A stretch of 64,000 nucleotides of DNA, from NCBI GenBank assembly GCA_019914995.1, contig CM034127.1:434001-498000 (forward strand). The letters run 5' to 3'. The position numbers and the translations under genes are program-made. The notes under the pieces are model-generated. The model searched no databases. It was not told the DNA's origin and saw nothing but the letters and a program-made list of their open reading frames with translations. This document shows, piece after piece, positions 1 to 10,147 of the stretch (the stretch's first letter is position 1; each line of letters opens with the position of its first letter). The stretch is from Acanthochlamys bracteata (lineage: Eukaryota; Streptophyta; Magnoliopsida; Pandanales; Velloziaceae).

Positions 1-720
1 GTAAACCAGCACGTCATCGATGAAGACCACAACGAACCGATCCAAGTAAGGTTTGAACACTCTGTTCATCAAGTCCATAAATACAGCAGGGGCGTTCGTC
101 AACCCAAAAGGCATCACCAAGAACTCATAATGTCCGTATCTGGTCCTGAACGCTGTCTTGGCTATATCATCCCCTCTCACCTTCAACTGATAATATCCTG
201 AACGAAGATCAATCTTTGAAAAGCAACACGCTCCCTCCAGTTGGTCAAACAAGTCATCTATTCGTGGAAGAGGATATCGGTTGCGCACTGTTACCTTATT
301 CAGTTGTCTGTAATCGATGCACAACCGTAATGATCCGTCTTTCTTTCGCACGAATAAGACAGGAGCACCCCAAGGAGACACACTAGGGCGAATAAAACCC
401 TTCTCCAGTAAGTCTTCAAGCTGACTCTTCAGCTCTTTGAGTTCGGCAGGGGACATGCGATACGGAGGCATAGAAATCGGTGTTGTACCTGGCACCAAAT
501 CAATACAAAACTCTACTTCTCTATCAGGAGGCAGTTTTGTAAGATCAGTAGGAAACACCTCCGGAAACTCCCTTATAACTGGGATATCATCAAGTCCATC
601 CTCCGGAATACTGCTATCACGCACCCAAGCAAGAAAAGAGCTATACCCTTTCCTTAATAACTTGCGGGCATCCAACCAAGAGATCAAATTATTAGGAGCT
701 GCAGGGTGATCTCCTTGAAA
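1..720 (-). pseudogene. Ty3/gypsy reverse transcriptase fragment, left tandem copy
   Basis: The first 720 bases match 7474-8190 of the right-hand element almost base for base, in the same orientation. On the minus strand they encode the N-terminal half of a gypsy reverse transcriptase (the fingers/palm part, with the LCIDY and YYQL-type segments). The fragment is cut by the window edge before the catalytic FIDD motif is complete. The reading frame looks better preserved here than in the right copy, because the stretch around 285-320 lacks the small disruption seen at 7750-7785. It belongs to a second element that continues outside the window. Confidence 0.8.
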
Positions 721-759
721 GCTGAACTCGGGCTCCCCTTCTATTCGAAACCTCACAGA

Positions 760-1080
760 TTTGCAAAAGCAATCCACCGAAGCGTGATAGCAAGCGAGCC
801 AATCCATTCCAAGCAATACATCAAAGTCAATCATATCCAATAAAATCAAATCGGTAGGCATCTCATGGTCATCAATCTTAACCACACATGCACGAAGCAC
901 CAAACTTGGTGTAAAAATATCGTTAGTTGGAGTTGTCACTACAAAAGGTGCAGATAGTGGCTCCGGAACCGTAAGAATCCTTTTTGCAAAAATATAGGAT
1001 ACGTAAGAATGCGTAGAACCAGAGTCAAACAATGCGCTTGCTCTCTCGCCGCAAAGTAATACCGTGCCTGAGACGATAAC
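760..1080 (-). pseudogene. Ty3/gypsy aspartic protease region, left tandem copy
   Basis: This stretch is nearly identical to 8210-8540 of the right copy, where the DSGST retropepsin active-site motif is readable. It lies between the RT fragment and gag, as expected for the order gag-PR-RT read on the minus strand. Small indels, for example near 700-725 and 775-785, separate it from the neighbouring domains, so a continuous polyprotein is not present. Confidence 0.7.
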
Positions 1081-1164
1081 ATAAACTCGAAACTCCTAAG
1101 CTTAAGGAATTAAAGATGAAATTATTCTTTCAAAAGAAATAGAAAGGCTCAAGCTAAAAGGTGC

Positions 1165-2210
1165 TCAACGCAAAAATATACCTGTCACAACTGCATTGGA
1201 AGCCTGAGCATCCTGACGGGTCACGGCACACAATGTAGCAGTGGTCATCGGTAAGGCAGCGAGCTTTCCAACAGGCTGTCCTAAGGTATGTGCTCTTGAA
1301 GAGCTCCCTTCGTTACTATGGCCCTGTTGTTTACGACCAAAACCTCGACCACGACCCTCTTGTCCTCGGCCTCCTCCTTGAGGCGCCCGTTGCCTTAGGG
1401 GTGGGACTGAAAGTGGTGCAAATGTGGGACCAGATGGTTGTGCTCCTTTACCATATCCCAATTGAGCCATAGCATAAGGACACTCTCGCTTAAGATGACC
1501 TCGAATCCCACAGTTAAAACAAGCATCACGCGGGGGAGGACAGGGTGCAAAATGATGGCGTCCACAATCCTTACAGTAAGGTACTCCCTGTGACTGCCTC
1601 GCCACTAGCGTCTGACCTTGTCTCTGACCCTGCTGTTGTTTATGTCTTTGACCCTGTCTCTGGTTCCTCGGAGCAACACGGCTTAGCTTTCCCTCAAATC
1701 TTTGCCCCTTTGGTTGCATCTGACCTCGGGCAATAAGACCAGCTTCCGCCTTCACTGCAGCATCGAAGGCCTGACTAACCTTTTCAAAGGAAGATCCACA
1801 TAGAGCCTTAAACAACTCAAGGTTCAAACCCTTCAAGAACCGGCGTACTTTCTCCTCTTCCTTTGAGGAACAACGAGAGGAGCATAAGGTATACACCAGT
1901 GAATTCTTGAATGTATTCCCAAATAGGCATATCTCTTTCTTTGAAGGCTCTCAAAGATACTCAACCCCCGCTTTCCCTCAAGCTTCGGGCGTAAATCGTC
2001 AAGCAACAACCTTGAAATTTGGCCCATGTCGGTGGGTTTGCACTAATCGCCCTAGTACTCTTTTGACCTTATACCAAGCAAGGGCCATGCCTTTAAGTAC
2101 GTATCACGGCAAACTCTAACATTCTCTCCGGGAGGACAATGCAACACCTCCTCGATTTTCTCTAACTCGGATAGAAAATCCTCGGGATCCTCATCATGTT
2201 CTCCACTAAA
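1165..2210 (-). pseudogene. Ty3/gypsy gag with zinc knuckle, left tandem copy
   Basis: A 243-codon open frame (1165-1896) encodes the C-terminal part of a retrotransposon gag. It has a basic Gln/Gly/Arg-rich linker, a Cys/His cluster YCKDCGRHHFAPC and a CCHC zinc knuckle CFNCGIRGHLKREC. The N-terminal gag part continues in another frame from about 1833 to 2210, so at least one frameshift splits the gene. The equivalent region of the right copy (8640-9640) is much more damaged. Gag would package element RNA in virus-like particles. This copy is not intact. Confidence 0.75.
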
Positions 2211-2549
2211 CATAGGAGGATTCTCGCTTCATAAACTTCTCTATAGACACAAAAATAGGACTCCTGAACCCGGGCATATCACGAATATTTCCCTCGAGGG
2301 TGTCAGCGACTCTCTAACCCAAAGGAGAGGGCATATCCCGGAATATTTCGACATTCGAGGGTGTCACGCGTAGGGACCTCAAAGATGATCCGTCGCACAA
2401 GGAGATCCCTAGCGCAACTTATCCATACAATTGAATTGAAAGTGTGTCAGGGTTCTAACCCGATCCTAACGTGGTCGCCTAGATTAGACTGCGGCATCGC
2501 GAACAATGTTAAACTAGATGAAGAATGCTGATGCAATTCCTAAAGTAAT
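2211..2549 (-). other. Gypsy leader remnant between gag and the shared LTR; PBS lost
   Basis: This corresponds to the untranslated leader of the left copy and aligns in patches with 9640-10147. It contains repeated 'gagggtgtca' phrases near 2295 and 2358. The primer binding site seen in the right copy at 10131-10143 is not recognisable here, and the first roughly 80 bases of the adjoining LTR appear to be missing. Confidence 0.5.
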
Positions 2550-5086
2550 CTCGACCCAAAAAATCACATAACTAGACGGTTCACCAAACGTTTTGACCCA
2601 AAAAAATAAATAAATAAAAAAAATATTCGATGTAACCTTCCCTATAATTTCAAGTGGAAAACTGTACCATAATAATTCATTTGATAACGGTAAAACAAAG
2701 CAAAAAATAAACAAATACTTTCAATACCAAAACCAACCAAATAAATATCTATGGGCTACTGAGTACAGCTACACTCACACCTATTACATCTCCAAAACTT
2801 CAATTTACAAAGCCAAAAAAATATAAGAGAAATACATATCTTAAGAAAATAACAGAGCCATCTATATGCCAAAATGAGCTATAAGTACACGGATCTACCG
2901 TCGACGTGCTATATCAAAACTCAGTGCTATATCCTGTCAGCTCCCGCTAGTACCTGGAATATCTGGGAGAGGCCAAAGAAAGAAAAAGGGATGAGCCCAG
3001 ACTCAGTGAGGTGAAATAACAGAATGCATCATTTAGGGCTTCTAATGCATTACCCTAATTGTTTCAATTCTATCTGCTATATGCAACAGATGCAACGATT
3101 AGATCGGAACAGGCTCTATTGGGTCCTAAGTCGTCCCATACCAACCTAGTTCCCAATAAGAACTGATACGGAGGGCTTGACATACAACAAATGCAGTCCA
3201 TAAAATATCCTGCTATATTAACATGTAATAATATTCATTAGGTGCCATGCACTATGAGAACAAACTACATAGTTTATATTTCTTTCACTATGGCATCCTA
3301 AATACATAAAGTCCAACTATGCACGCTACAATACCTTTATGCATTCATACATGCGTCGTCCGTTATCCAAACATGTCTAATATGATACCATACATGTTTG
3401 TCTATCTATATTCATGATGTAACACTAGTCAGGGAATCAGGATAATAATCATAAACAAAGAGCGAGATCCAATCTCCAGCTCAATCTACCAACCAGGCTA
3501 CTCCTGCCTCGGCGAGGTATAACCATCCCGGGTGATCGAACCGGATGGGCCGTGGTATCGCCCCCACGCGCATGGGCCTATCAATACTATGGCCATAGGT
3601 GGGTGCCCGCCCCACACCCACCGGGTCCCGATTCGGCCACGACTACTTTTGCCCGCGGCAAACATGAGTGTGTATATGCATTTTGACATGCAATCTCATG
3701 CCACTTTACTTCAATATAAATCATGTCTCTAAGCATATACATGGTTTCATGGTTCGTTTATCAATGCTCAAAGATGATGGTCATGCAATAAAAAAAAATA
3801 AACATTCTCAATTTGTGCAGAGTTACCATGCTTGATATCATTACGGTTAATAATGACCATGCTCTAGCATAGCATACTAGCTTTTTTGGTAAGAACTTAT
3901 ATAACATATATAACCATTAATGCTCTTTATAGACATAAATCAACGGTAAGATCTTTAGTTACCAAATGCTATTTGATTAGTCTATAGAGAATTCCTACGA
4001 ACATGCTCCACACATATAGTCATTATCTAGCATGAGGAGTAATTTATTCAATATAAAGAAAGTGGCAAATTTTGCCGAAGTTCCAAGTGGATGTTACCTG
4101 TGCCAGCAGTCTAACGCAAACTAAGAAAGAAAGGCACGGTAACCCTCACATGTTTTCCCCGTGATCAATTAATCCACTGATTACTCTAAGCCAAATCCCT
4201 TAGTCCACCTTCCTCAACGAAAAGCTATAACACACACATGGCACAACTATTACTTAATTGCGTTAAACGAATTTATTCTAACAATCATAATATCTACCAC
4301 AATCCTTTATAAGCACGTCGACGAAACGGCGGAATTTCATAATATAGATTTCAACCAAACAACCAATTACTTAATCCTATCCACTACACAATTATTCTAA
4401 CGATAGCAAAATTAGAAAGCTTACCGATTTAAACGAGGCGATAAATTTCCAAATTAGCTTCGAACCTTTGAAAATCACCGAATTTCTCCCATCTACAAGT
4501 GGGGCCCACTCATTCATTTAATCCGGCGTGAATAGTGTCTTAGGAGAGGGAATTTTGGCCGGAATAAAATCCAAACAGCTACACGAAGCACAAACAACCA
4601 CCACTAAATTAAGAAAAATATTCCAAGATATTATTACAAGCCCGCAATCATAAATCATTGAAAAATTATTTCGTTATTTCTAGCGGTGAAATTCTCAATA
4701 CAAGTGAAAATTCATCTCAACTAATAAGAGAAACGATCACCGAGATGAAGGGATAAATTTTAGTTGCTTACCTAGCAGGAAGTCCCAATAAAAGGTCCCG
4801 TGAAATCCCTAGTTTTCACCCGCACGGTGAAAAATGGAGAAAATGCCACGCGAGGGAAAAAGAGAGGGAGAATGAAATTGCAGATATAGGAGATGCTCTT
4901 GTTTGGGAGAAGAAGAATTTTCACGGATGATCACCGGATGCAAGGGAGGCTCGGTGGGGAGTGGCTGCGTCGGGAGAGAGAGAGAAAGGGGTGGCTGTTA
5001 GAAGAAAAAATAAGTGAAGGAGATTAAGATTAGTATAAGATATTTTATAATTAAGGTTGGCCCACAGTATGGAGCGTTATGAACAC
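2550..5086 (-). repeat. Shared gypsy LTR (3' LTR of the right element, 5' LTR of the left copy)
   Basis: This is about 2.5 kb of direct repeat with 10148-12702. In element orientation it is preceded by a purine tract, AAAAAGGGGG, next to TGTTCATAACGCTCC. The other LTR begins TGTAACGCTCC, so the outermost few bases differ and the exact start is uncertain by about 4 bp. The left end is truncated: homology starts at 'cgaccc' near 2551. Long identical blocks are interrupted by short clustered differences, for example near 3500-3660, 4780-4830 and 4900-4940. Confidence 0.8.
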
Positions 5087-5100
5087 CCCCTTTTTAAAAT
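5087..5100 (-). other. Polypurine tract
   Basis: On the minus strand the bases next to the 3' LTR read AAAAAGGGGG. This is a typical plus-strand primer for an LTR retrotransposon, in the expected place between the chromodomain end and the LTR. Confidence 0.7.
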
Positions 5101-5142
5101 TCGTCCTCGAATTTCCAAATAGAAGAAAGACAAGCTAATACC

Positions 5143-5463
5143 TCAAGAGGTGAATAACCAAGGGTACTTTGCTTTCATTTCCGCCTCCAACTCCCACGTT
5201 GCTTCCCTACGCGAGTGATTTTGCCATAAAATCAAAACAAAAGGTAATTCGCGGTTCCTTAGTTTACGAATCTGACGATCCAATATAGCTTGTGGTTGTT
5301 CCTCATAAGTCAAGTCCTCGCGGACTTCCCCAACTATAGGCTCAATCAAATGCGAGGGATCTCGTAAGCACCTCCGAAGCATCGAGACATGAAATACAGG
5401 ATGCACACTCGACAAGCTCGATGGCAAAGCTAATCTATAAGCAACTTCACCGATACGCTCCAA
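5143..5463 (-). pseudogene. Gypsy integrase C-terminus and chromodomain
   Basis: This 106-codon open frame carries the [12 protein letters not shown] motif typical of the integrase C-terminus of plant gypsy elements. A chromodomain-like end follows ([18 protein letters not shown]), with the aromatic residues W, W and Y spaced as in Tekay-type chromodomains. Chromodomains are thought to steer integration toward modified histones. The frame is separated from the integrase core by broken sequence at 5464-5653, so it is a fragment of a dead polyprotein. Confidence 0.85.
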
Positions 5464-5653
5464 AATCTCAAAAGGGCCAATGTATCTAGGACTGAGCTTC
5501 CCTTTCTTCCCAAATCGCAGAATGAATTTCTTTCATTGAGAAACTCGTAAGAAAAACCTCATCACCTATCGCAAAAGATATCGCACGACGACGTTTCGGA
5601 TCAAGATAAGTTTTTTGTCTACTCGAAAGGCACCTAACCTTTTTCTTATAAGT

Positions 5654-6537
5654 TTAATCTTTTTTAGTAGTGTCGCTGATGATATCTGGGGAAAGCTCGT
5701 CAGCCTCTTTGGTCTCAAACCAACAAACTGGCGATCGACACTTCCTACCATATAATGCCTCAAAAGGCGCCATCCGAATACTGACTTGAAAGCTATTATT
5801 ATAAGCAAATTCCACCAAAGATAAGTGTTGATCCCATGACTGTCCTAACTCGAGCACACAAGAGCGTAACATGTCCTCCAGTGTCTGGATAGTACGCTCC
5901 GATTGTCCATCAGTCTGGGGATGAAAAGCAGTACTATAAGTCAGTCGTGTACCAAGTGCTTGCTGAACCTTACTCCAAAAACGAGAAGTGAATTGGGTTC
6001 CACGATCTGAGATAATTGTCAAAGGAACTCCATGCAATCTCACTATCTCCTCACATAGTCGCGCATACCGAAATTTGCATCAAAAGTGGTTCTTACTGGC
6101 AGAAAATGTGCACTCTTTGTTAGTCTATCCACTATCACCCAAATAGAATCATAACCTTGTGGAGTTCGTGGAAGACCTGTCACAAAATCCATAGTGATGT
6201 GATCCCACTTCCATTCAGGAATAGGTAATGATTGTAATAATCCCCCAGGCTTACGGTGCTCTGCCTTTACTGATTGACAAGTAAGGCAACGAGAGACGAA
6301 ATCAGCAACATCTCTTTTTAGACCACTCCACCAATACATCTGTTTTAAATCATGATACATCTTAGTAGTTCCTGGATGAACCGAATATGTGGATCGATGC
6401 GCCTCTTCTAAAATCTCACGACGTAAATCTCCCACATCGGGAACACAAAGTCTAGGGCCACACCAAATGACTCCCTCAGAATCAATAGCAAATTCCTTTA
6501 CGATCCCTTCTTTGACTTGATCAATCAACTTAACCAA
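5654..6537 (-). pseudogene. Gypsy integrase (zinc-binding and catalytic core), frameshifted
   Basis: Two abutting frames (6043-6537 and 5654-6043) together cover the integrase. The first holds the HHCC zinc-binding region (HRSTYSVHPGTTK, then CLTCQSVKAEHRKPGG) and the first catalytic Asp in TMDFVTGLP. The second holds the second Asp in ISDRGTQFTSRFW and the Glu in QTDGQSERT. The junction near 6045 is a frameshift, and the end near 5654 runs into out-of-frame sequence. All three residues of the DDE triad are present but not in one frame. Confidence 0.85.
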
Positions 6538-6721
6538 TCATGGTCTTGGTTTGCCCGGTCTTGATTCTATCCCTTAGAATGTAACGCACAACCTAAATGA
6601 GCAAGCCAAGCATTTGGTTTTGTCTCTAATCTCAGTCCCCTCAATCGCAACCAATCCAAATCACAAGCAATGGGTAGAGGTGTTACAAAGAAGATGAGCT
6701 AAACTCCCCACGACGACCGAC

Positions 6722-7189
6722 TTAAGGCACGGCAAGAACCACATTGGCTTTCCTGGATGATAAAGAATCATGCAAGTCATAGTCTTTCAATAACTCTAAC
6801 CAACGCCTCTGCCTCAAATTTAATTCCTTCTGATCAAAGATGTATTTTAAACTCTTGTGATCAGTATAAATCTCACAAGACTCTCCATACAAATAATGTC
6901 TCCAAATCTTAAGTGCAAACACAACGGCAGCCAATTCCAAATCATGTGTTGGATAGTTCCGCTCGTGCTTCTTAAGCTGTCGAGAGGCATAGGCAATAAC
7001 ACGCCCTTGTTGCATTAACACACAACCCAAACCAACTCCGGAGGCATCACAATACACCTGAAATCCGCCACCGCTAACTGGTAAGGCAAGAACAGGCGCT
7101 GATGTTAGACATGCCTTCAATCTTTGGAAACTCTCCTCACACTTATCGCTCCAAATAAATTTTACTCCTTTACGAGTCAAACATGTCAA
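6722..7189 (-). pseudogene. Gypsy RNase H domain
   Basis: This 155-codon frame has the RT connection segment followed by an RNase H fold. The acidic residues lie in [33 protein letters not shown] and [11 protein letters not shown]. RNase H removes the RNA template during reverse transcription. A broken stretch (7190-7285) separates it from the RT frame and another (6538-6721) from the integrase. Confidence 0.85.
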
Positions 7190-7285
7190 CGGTGATGCTA
7201 TCTTGGAGAAGTCCTGAACGAATCTCCGATAGTATCCAAGCTAAACCAAGAAAGCTACGCATTTCGCAACATTCCTTGGTTTAAC

Positions 7286-8195
7286 CTAATTTGCTATGAC
7301 TTCTACCTTCTGTGGGTCGACACTGATCCCCAAACCTGACACGACATGCCCCAAAAAGATCACACGGTCCAGCCAAAATTCACATTTTGACAGCTTAGCA
7401 TATAATTCCCTCTCCTTTAAGGTTTGCAAAACGATTCGAAGATGCTCTGCGTGCTCCTCTTTACTCTTAGAGTAAACCAGCACGTCATCGATGAAGACCA
7501 CAACGAACCGATCCAAGTAAGGTTTGAACACTCTGTTCATCAAGTCCATAAATACAGCAGGGGCGTTCGACAACCCAAAAGGCATCACCAAGAACTCATA
7601 ATGTCCGTATCTGGTCCTGAACGCTGTCTTGGCTATATCATCCCCTCTCACCTTCAACTGATAATATCCTGAATGAAGATCAATCTTTGAAAAGCAACAC
7701 GCTCCCTCCAGTTGGTCAAACAAGTCATCTATTCGTGGAAGAGGATATCGTTTTTGCAAGATCGTTACCTTATTGGTTGTCGTAATCGATGCACAACCGT
7801 AATGATCCGTCTTTCTTTCGCACGAATAAGACAGGAGCACCCCAAGGAGACACACTAGGGCGAATAAAACCCTTCTCCAGTAAGTCTTCAAGCCGACTCT
7901 TCAGCTCTTTGAGTTCGGCAGGGGACATGCGATACGGAGGCATAGAAATCGGTGTTGTACCTGGCACCAAATCAATACAAAACTCTACTTCTCTATCAGG
8001 AGGCAGTTTTGTAAGATCAGTAGGAAACACCTCCGGAAACTCCCTTATAACTGGGATATCATCAAGTTCATCCTCCGGAATACTGCTATCACGCACCCAA
8101 GCAAGAAAAGAGCTATACCCTTTCCTTAATAACTTGCGGGCATCCAACCAAGAGATCAAATTATTAGAGCCGCAGGTGATCTCCTTGAAAGTCAA
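7286..8195 (-). pseudogene. Gypsy reverse transcriptase, frameshifted
   Basis: Two overlapping frames (7770-8195 and 7286-7891) make up the polymerase. The N-terminal part includes [14 protein letters not shown] and [20 protein letters not shown]. The rest includes [32 protein letters not shown] and the catalytic [11 protein letters not shown]. The frames meet near 7755-7785, where the sequence differs from the left copy (around 270-310) by a small insertion/deletion block. Apart from that break the domain is well conserved. Confidence 0.9.
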
Positions 8196-8209
8196 CTCGG
8201 GCTCCCCTT

Positions 8210-8497
8210 CTATTCAAACCTCACAGATTTGCAAAAGCAATCCACCGTGTGATAGCAAGCGAGCCAATCCATTCCAAGCAATACATCAAAGTCAATCATA
8301 TCCAATAAAATCAAATCGGTAGGCATCTCATGGTCATCAATCTTAACCACACATGCACGAAGCACCAAACTTGGTGTAAAAATATCGTTAGTTGGAGTTG
8401 TCACTACAAAAGGTGCAGATAGTGGCTCCGGAACCGTAAGAATCCTTTTTGCAAAAATATAGGATACGTAAGAATGCGTAGAACCAGAGTCAAACAA
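8210..8497 (-). pseudogene. Gypsy aspartic protease
   Basis: This 95-codon frame opens with [11 protein letters not shown], which holds the retropepsin active-site D-S/T-G. It ends with the flap-distal [15 protein letters not shown] motif typical of plant gypsy proteases. It lies between gag and RT in the normal order. A short frame break separates it from RT at about 8196-8209. Confidence 0.85.
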
Positions 8498-8639
8498 TGC
8501 GCTTGCTCTCTCGCCGCAAAGTAATACCGTGCCTGAGACGATAACATAAACTCGAAACTCCTAAGCTTAAGGAATTAAAGATGAAATTATTCTTTCAAAA
8601 GAAATAGAAAGGCTCAAGCTAAAAGGTGCTCAACAAAAA

Positions 8640-9640
8640 AAAATATACCGTCACAATCGCATTGGAAGTTCGAGCATCCCGACGGGTCACAAGACACAAT
8701 GTAGCAAAGTGGTCATCGGAAGGCAAATGAGCTTTCCAACAGGCTGTCCTAAGGTATGTGCTCTTGAAGAGCTCCCTTCGTTACTATGGCCCTGTTGTTT
8801 ACGACCAAAACCTCGACCACGACCCTCTTGTCCTCGGCCTCCTCCTTGAGGCGCCTGGGTTGTTTTAGGGTGGGGACCGAAAGTGGTGCAAAATGTGGGA
8901 CCAGATGGTTGTGCTCCTTTACCATATCCCAATTGAGCCATAGCATAAGGACACTCGCTTAAGATGACCTCGAATCCCACACAGTTAAAAACAAGCATCA
9001 CGGGGGGGAGGACAGTGGTGCAAAATGATGGCGCCCACAATCCTTACAAAGAAGGTACTCCCCCGTGGATCGCCGCCACTAGCGTCGACCTTGTCTCGAC
9101 CTGCTGTTGTTTATGTCTTTGACCTGTCTCTCGGTTCCTGAGCAACACGGCTTAGCTTTCCCTCAAATCTTTGCCCCTTTGGTCAGATTCGACCTCGGGC
9201 AATAAGACCCGGCCTTCCGCCTTCATCGCAAAGATCGAAGGCCCGACTAACCTTTTCAAAGGAAGATCCACATAGAGCCTTAAACAACTCAAGGTTCAAA
9301 CCTTCAAGAACCGACGTATTTCTCTCTCTTCACCGAGGAACAATCGAGGAGCATAAGGTATACACTGTGAATTCTTGAATGTATTCCCAAATAGGCATAT
9401 CTTTGGCCAAGGCTCTCAAAGATACTCAACCCCGCTTTCCCTCAAGCTTCGGGCGTAAATCTGTCAAGCAACAACCTCAAAATCCATGTCAATGGTTTGC
9501 ACTAATCGCCTCTAGTACTTTTTACATCCTTTATACCAAGCAAGGGCATGCCTTTAAGCAGATCAAAGAAACTCTAACATTCTCTCCTGAGGACAATGCA
9601 ACACCTCCTCGATTTTCTCGCAAGGATAGGTGATCCTCAT
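8640..9640 (-). pseudogene. Gypsy gag remnant, right copy
   Basis: This is homologous to the left-copy gag but broken by many short indels. Only pieces such as GRGQEGRGRGFGRKQQGHS and ECPYAMAQLGYGKG remain open (8687-9040). The zinc-knuckle segment around 8970-9060 is out of frame. Differences from the left copy cluster at CTG/CAG-like positions, which may be real decay or consensus error. Confidence 0.7.
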
Positions 9641-10130
9641 CATGTTCTCCACTAAACATAGGAGGATTCTATAAATTCTATAGACACAAAAATAGGAGGA
9701 CAGCGACTCTCAACCCCGGGCATATCCTCAATATTTCCGAGGGTGTCAACTTTCGGATAGAAAACCCTGCACAAGGATCCTCAGCGGTGGATGTTTCTCC
9801 ACTAAACATGGGATCTCCTCATAAACATTCGAGCTAAAAAAATAGACACAAAAATAGGCACGAACAAGCACCATATCCTTACGATAGCCATGACGAGCAT
9901 CCATCTCGCCCTCAACTCGCCAAAGATGATCCGTCGCATAGTCCTGTGAGGCAATATTTCTCTCAGTGAGGTGTATACGCCGAGCACGACGCATGTGGGT
10001 TTTTCCTCAGTCATGTGGATAAGAAATGGCTCGGGTTTACGCTCGATCGCGACCTAACGAATCGCTAACTTATCGAAGAAAATTAAATGAAGAATGCAAT
10101 GAATTAACCTAGGTCAGAATCTCTTAAGAA
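9641..10130 (-). other. Gypsy untranslated leader
   Basis: This is non-coding element sequence between gag and the primer binding site. It aligns in patches with 2200-2530 of the left copy. No other gene is visible here. Confidence 0.55.
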
Positions 10131-10143
10131 ACGCTCGATACCA
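10131..10143 (-). other. Primer binding site of the gypsy element
   Basis: On the minus strand, 4 bp inside the LTR end, the sequence reads TGGTATCGAGCGT. This is close to the TGGTATCAGAGC primer site complementary to plant initiator-Met tRNA. Its position fixes the inner LTR end at 10148. Confidence 0.75.
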
Positions 10144-10147
10144 AATT

